Shown: in pieces, positions 20,334 to 22,947 of the stretch
Layout: each line of letters begins with the position of its first letter
How positions within the stretch are numbered: the first letter of the stretch is position 1
Assembly: GCA_026770585.1 (NCBI GenBank)
Contig: MU647387.1
Span: 1 to 22,947 of the forward strand
Direction: 5' to 3'
From: Baffinella frigidus
Taxonomy: Eukaryota; Cryptophyceae; Cryptomonadales; Baffinellaceae
Length of the DNA stretch: 22,947 nt
Position numbers and translations under genes: made by a program
Notes under the pieces: model-generated
Database searches by the model: none
What the model was told of the DNA's origin: nothing
The model's input: the letters and a program-made list of their open reading frames with translations, nothing else

Positions 20334-20369
20334 AAACGCGCGAGGGCGGAGGATGCCGAGCACGCGAGG
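20334..20369 (+). CDS. Gene B short helical exon
   Basis: 36 bp: AACCCTGAG|AAA, KRARAEDAEHAR, AGG|GTACCC. Phase 0 at both ends. Homologous to KRARAQAAECVR at the end of the 19960 exon. Confidence 0.45.
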
Positions 20370-20379
20370 GTACCCCCCA

Positions 20380-20940
20380 AACCCTACACCCTGCACCCTG
20401 CACCCTGCACCCGAAACGAGAACCCTGAACCCTGAACCCGAAACGTGAACCCTAGCCCCGAAACGCTTTTACATTCCGCGCTTTACACTCCACGCTCTAC
20501 GCACCCTAAACTCTAAACACCAAACCCTAAACCTTAAACACTATTCCCCAAACCCCAAACCCCAAACCCCCAAACACAAACCCCAAACCCCAAATCCCCA
20601 AATACAAACCCCAAACCCCAAACAGTAACCACTAAACCCTCAACACCAAACCCTAGAGACCAAACAGTAAACACTCAACCCTAAACACCAAACCCTAGAC
20701 ACCAAACACCAGACACTAAACTAAACCCTAAACACCCAACAGTAACCACTAAATCCTCAACACCAAACCATAGACACCAAACAGTAAACACTAAAACCTA
20801 AATACCAAACCCTAGACACCAAACGCTAAACACTAAACACCAAACCATAGACACCAACCAGTAAACACTAAACCCTAAACACCAAACAGTAACCACTAAA
20901 CCCTAACCCCCAAACCCCAATCACTAAACCGTAACCCCCG
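20380..20940 (+). repeat. Long CCCTAAA / AACACCAAAC tract
   Basis: CCCTGCA, CCCCAAA, then 7-bp variants such as ACACCAA and ACAGTAA in interleaved order (20640-20930). Contains the TTTACATTCCGCG motif at 20468. Confidence 0.85.
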
Positions 20941-20953
20941 AGCCCGAAACCAG

Positions 20954-21018
20954 GCTGCTGAGGTGGCAGTCGAGTATCTCATCTCCACGTTGGAAAACAA
21001 CGAGGCCAAGCGGATCAG
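20954..21018 (+). CDS. Gene B exon with YLISTLENN motif
   Basis: 65 bp with acceptor CGAAACCAG|GCT and donor ATCAG|GTGCGC. Peptide AAEVAVEYLISTLENNEAKR then I plus two bases (Arg split with the 22042 exon). Three further partial copies follow. At 65 bp with unequal phases, copies cannot be combined. Confidence 0.6.
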
Positions 21019-21100
21019 GTGCGCTTTACATTCCACGCAAGTCTGTTTGGGGGGTTGTTTTATTTGTACTGGAGACCTTGGAATTAATCGACCGAATGAG

Positions 21101-21144
21101 TATCTCATCTCCACTTTGGAAAACAACGAGGCGAAGCGGATCAG
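21101..21144 (+). pseudogene. Copy 2 of the YLISTLENN exon
   Basis: GAATGAG|TATCTC, then YLISTLENNEAKRI and ATCAG|GTCCAG. 5' third missing but acceptor AG and donor GT present. Confidence 0.45.
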
Positions 21145-21206
21145 GTCCAGGGTCTAGGGTTTAGGGTTTAAGGTTTAGGGGTTTTGTGCGCTTTACATTT
21201 CGGCAG

Positions 21207-21255
21207 TCGAGTGTCTCATCCCCACTTTGGAAAACAACGAGGCCATGCGGATCAG
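21207..21255 (+). pseudogene. Copy 3 of the YLISTLENN exon
   Basis: CGGCAG|TCGAG, with Tyr and Ser changed in the helix start (ECLIPTLENNEAMRI) and donor ATCAG|GTGCGC. Confidence 0.45.
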
Positions 21256-21395
21256 GTGCGCTTTGCATTCAACGCTTTACGCAAGACTATGGGTTGCCCC
21301 CCCCCCCTTTTGTACTGGAGACCTTGGAACCAGAGCCCTTTTGACAACATTGTACTGTGATTTAGGCCAAATTGCTCCAAAAATGACCCAAATGG

Positions 21396-21439
21396 TATCT
21401 CATCTCCACTTTGGAAACCAACGAGGCGACCAGGAGCAG
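21396..21439 (+). pseudogene. Copy 4 of the YLISTLENN exon
   Basis: Reads YLISTLETNEATRS then GCAG|GTGCCA. No acceptor AG immediately upstream. Copies 2 and 4 are preceded by the same TTTGTACTGGAGACCTTGGA sequence, so they arose by segmental duplication. Confidence 0.45.
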
Positions 21440-21680
21440 GTGCCATTTGGGTTGTTTTTATGGGACGTTCTGGTAGTAACTGTTTGCACCGCCTGCTTAG
21501 AGCCCGGTACTAATTTCGGACGTGACAGTACCAAAAGGACACCCTTACAACGGCTGGAGGCTAGAAGAAGTACTAGTTTTTAAACTAGTTTTAAACCCCC
21601 TGTCGGATTCCCAGAGCGAAAGAAATGCGTCTCGTTTCTTCCTAAAATGAAGAAAGGAGTCTCAGGTTCAGGGGGGGGGT
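21440..21680. other. Unique intronic sequence with short palindrome
   Basis: No heptamers and no convincing exon. ACTAGTTT (21572) pairs with AAACTAGT (21582). Long frames here are not supported by splice sites or repeats. Confidence 0.4.
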
Positions 21681-21681
21681 C

Positions 21682-21714
21682 CACGTTGCTCACGCTTAAA
21701 GCGTGAGTAACGTG
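21682..21714. repeat. 15-bp hairpin related to the one at 6978
   Basis: CACGTTGCTCACGCT pairs with AGCGTGAGTAACGTG (14 of 15), loop TAA. Read on the other strand it shares GGTCACGT..GCTTTAAGCG with 6978-7016. Confidence 0.75.
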
Positions 21715-21840
21715 ACCAATTCCAGAACAAAACTAGGACGTGCCACTACAACATTTTTACAAATAGTACTTTTCTGGCCTCGAGTGGTGCGCTGTCCCGA
21801 TGTGTACCAGGGGGGAGCGGCGGCCTCACCTTTTCAACCC

Positions 21841-21886
21841 GCGGACTTGGTTGGAAAACGCTGGGCGATCGAAGAGACGATCTTCC
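21841..21886 (+). pseudogene. Decayed copy of the 22042 exon
   Basis: Reads LVGKRWAIEETIF, against AEEKRSAIEETME. Both splice sites gone. Confidence 0.45.
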
Positions 21887-21894
21887 TACCCCCA

Positions 21895-22038
21895 ACTGCC
21901 CTAACCCCCAAACCCTGAACTCTAACCCCCCTCTCCTCCCCGGTTACTCCCGTAACCCCTAACCCGCAAACCCTCTACCCCTAAACCCCAATCCCTAACC
22001 CCTAAACCCTCAATCCTAAATCTTTACCCCTCGAACCG
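21895..22038 (+). repeat. CCCTAAA / CCCCTAA tract
   Basis: Degenerate heptamer intron ending TCGAACCGTAG. Confidence 0.8.
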
Positions 22039-22041
22039 TAG

Positions 22042-22138
22042 GGATGCGGAGGAAAAGCGCTCAGCGATCGAAGAGACGATGGAGTTGCTGGTCGACAGAG
22101 CGGCTGCGGGAGGCACAATCGCTGAGGCCATGGAACGA
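22042..22138 (+). CDS. Gene B exon with AAAGGTIAEAMER end
   Basis: 97 bp with acceptor AACCGTAG|GGA and donor GAACGA|GTGAGG. One base completes the Arg codon from the 20954 exon. The peptide then reads DAEEKRSAIEETMELLVDRA and AAGGTIAEAMER in phase 0. Helical and amphipathic. Confidence 0.6.
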
Positions 22139-22280
22139 GTGAGGCCCCCAAACGTTTTACATTGCACGCTTTATACCCCCGGGGTTTAGGTGTTAGGGTG
22201 CAGGTGTTAGGGTTTGGGGGTTATGGTGTGGGGATTACGGGTGAGGGGAGGCACCGGGGAGGATAGAGGAGAGAGGGGAG
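22139..22280 (+). repeat. Intron with mixed-polarity heptamers
   Basis: Starts GTGAGG, then TTTTACATTGCACGCTTTAT (22156), then a short G-strand block (GGTGTTAGGG units). Ends in a purine-rich stretch before AGGGGAG. Confidence 0.6.
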
Positions 22281-22343
22281 ACGATCGACTTGGTGGTTGA
22301 TAGGGCGGCTGCGGGAGGCACGATCGCTCAGGTCATGGAACGA
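22281..22343 (+). CDS. Gene B exon, second AAAGGTIA copy
   Basis: 63 bp (21 codons), phase 0 at both ends: GAGGGGAG|ACG, TIDLVVDRAAAGGTIAQVME then R, CGA|GTAAAC. Homologous to the C-terminal two thirds of the preceding exon and compatible in phase. The acceptor is purine-rich and weak. Confidence 0.45.
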
Positions 22344-22680
22344 GTAAACCCCCCTCTCCTCTCAGATCTCTCAGATGCAATGGAAAGAGTACGCCCCCCC
22401 TCTCCTCTCAGATGCGATGGGAAGAGTAAATCCCCCAACGCTTTACATTCCACGCGTTACACTTCACGCTTTACCCACTCTCACTCCGAACGCCCCCCCC
22501 AAAACGACACCCGGAAACCGAATCCCGATGAAAGACACGATCGACTTGCGGGCGGCTGCGGGAGGCACGATCGCTGAGGCCAGGGGAGAGTACGCCCCCT
22601 AACCCCTGAACCATGCACCCGAATCCCGAAACCCCGAAATCGCCTGGCACATCGCAGCGGCCAGGAAAGAGTAACCCCCC
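22344..22680 (+). repeat. Tandem relics of the GGTIAEAMER exon
   Basis: CTCTCAG|ATGCAATGGAAAGA|GT (22378) and CTCTCAG|ATGCGATGGGAAGA|GT (22410) keep only a 14-bp end with both splice signals. 22531-22589 reads TIDLRAAAGGTIAEARG before GTACGC. A last scrap is at 22656. Any could be micro-exons; more likely relics. Confidence 0.4.
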
Positions 22681-22689
22681 CAACCGTGT

Positions 22690-22760
22690 ATATCCTTGAG
22701 TTTCTATGATTTAATCGAAGTTATTCTAGATATTTTAGGATTATACGACCCTTCTACCAC
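22690..22760. other. AT-rich unique segment
   Basis: About 70 bp of AT-rich DNA with TCTAGATATTTTAGGATTAT. No feature recognised. Confidence 0.3.
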
Positions 22761-22947
22761 CCCTGTAAACTCTAAACCCTAAACCCTTAACCCTCAACCT
22801 CAACCCCGAAACCCCAAACCCCAAACCCCAAACCCCAAACCCCAAGCCCCAAGCCCCAAAACCCAAAATCCAAACCCCAAACCCCAAACCCCAAACCCCA
22901 AACCCCAAACCCCAAACCCCAAACCCCAGACCCCAGACCCCAAACCC
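22761..22947 (+). repeat. CCCCAAA tract running off the window
   Basis: Nearly homogeneous CCCCAAA heptamers after a few CCCTAAA units; the next intron of gene B or distal repeat. Confidence 0.9.

Noticed and set aside
21227-21583. 118-codon plus-strand frame
   Set aside because: Starts in an exon copy and continues through intron-like sequence. The exon copies within it fit the splice model instead.

Overview
The window looks like nuclear DNA of a unicellular alga or similar protist, with a short AT-rich, giant-virus-like segment at its left edge. The evidence is abundant plant/alga-type telomere-like TTTAGGG / CCCTAAA repeats, many short exons with relaxed GT-AG and some GC-AG splice sites, several MITE-like families, and no rRNA, tRNA or bacterial-style operon. 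GC donors and AG|G acceptors would suit a haptophyte or a dinoflagellate, but the lineage is not established.

Layout. (1) 1-830: AT-rich, compact coding. It holds the 3' end of a tandem DUF5710-type gene (1-222) and one or two small unknown ORFs. (2) About 890-13,513: a long minus-strand gene, here 'gene A'. I could chain 15 exons by hand. Their phases agree at every junction, giving about 431 codons from an N-terminal Met with a signal-anchor-like membrane segment (13513) down to 1179, where the chain leaves the repeat-rich region incomplete. (3) 13,514-13,689: a 176-bp divergent promoter interval with a TTGACGTCAA palindrome and a second inverted repeat. (4) 13,690 to the right edge: a plus-strand gene, 'gene B'. 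It encodes an acidic Ser/Glu/Gly-rich N-terminus, a large GTP(V/I)PG-type repeat exon, then many short charged, coiled-coil-like exons. It runs off the right end.

The introns of both genes are built largely from degenerate telomere-like heptamers and from small inverted-repeat elements (at least five families). The repeat polarity mostly follows the gene: CCCTAAA reads in the sense direction of A and of B, and flips at the divergent promoter. Exceptions are at 5.6-6.5 kb and 15.2-15.8 kb. Many exons exist as two to six tandem copies in various states of decay. Several have lengths not divisible by three, so two copies could not both be spliced in without a frameshift.

Neither gene matches a family I recognise. 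All exon calls rest on open frames, splice-site dinucleotides, phase agreement between neighbours and conservation among duplicate copies. No transcript or database evidence was available.
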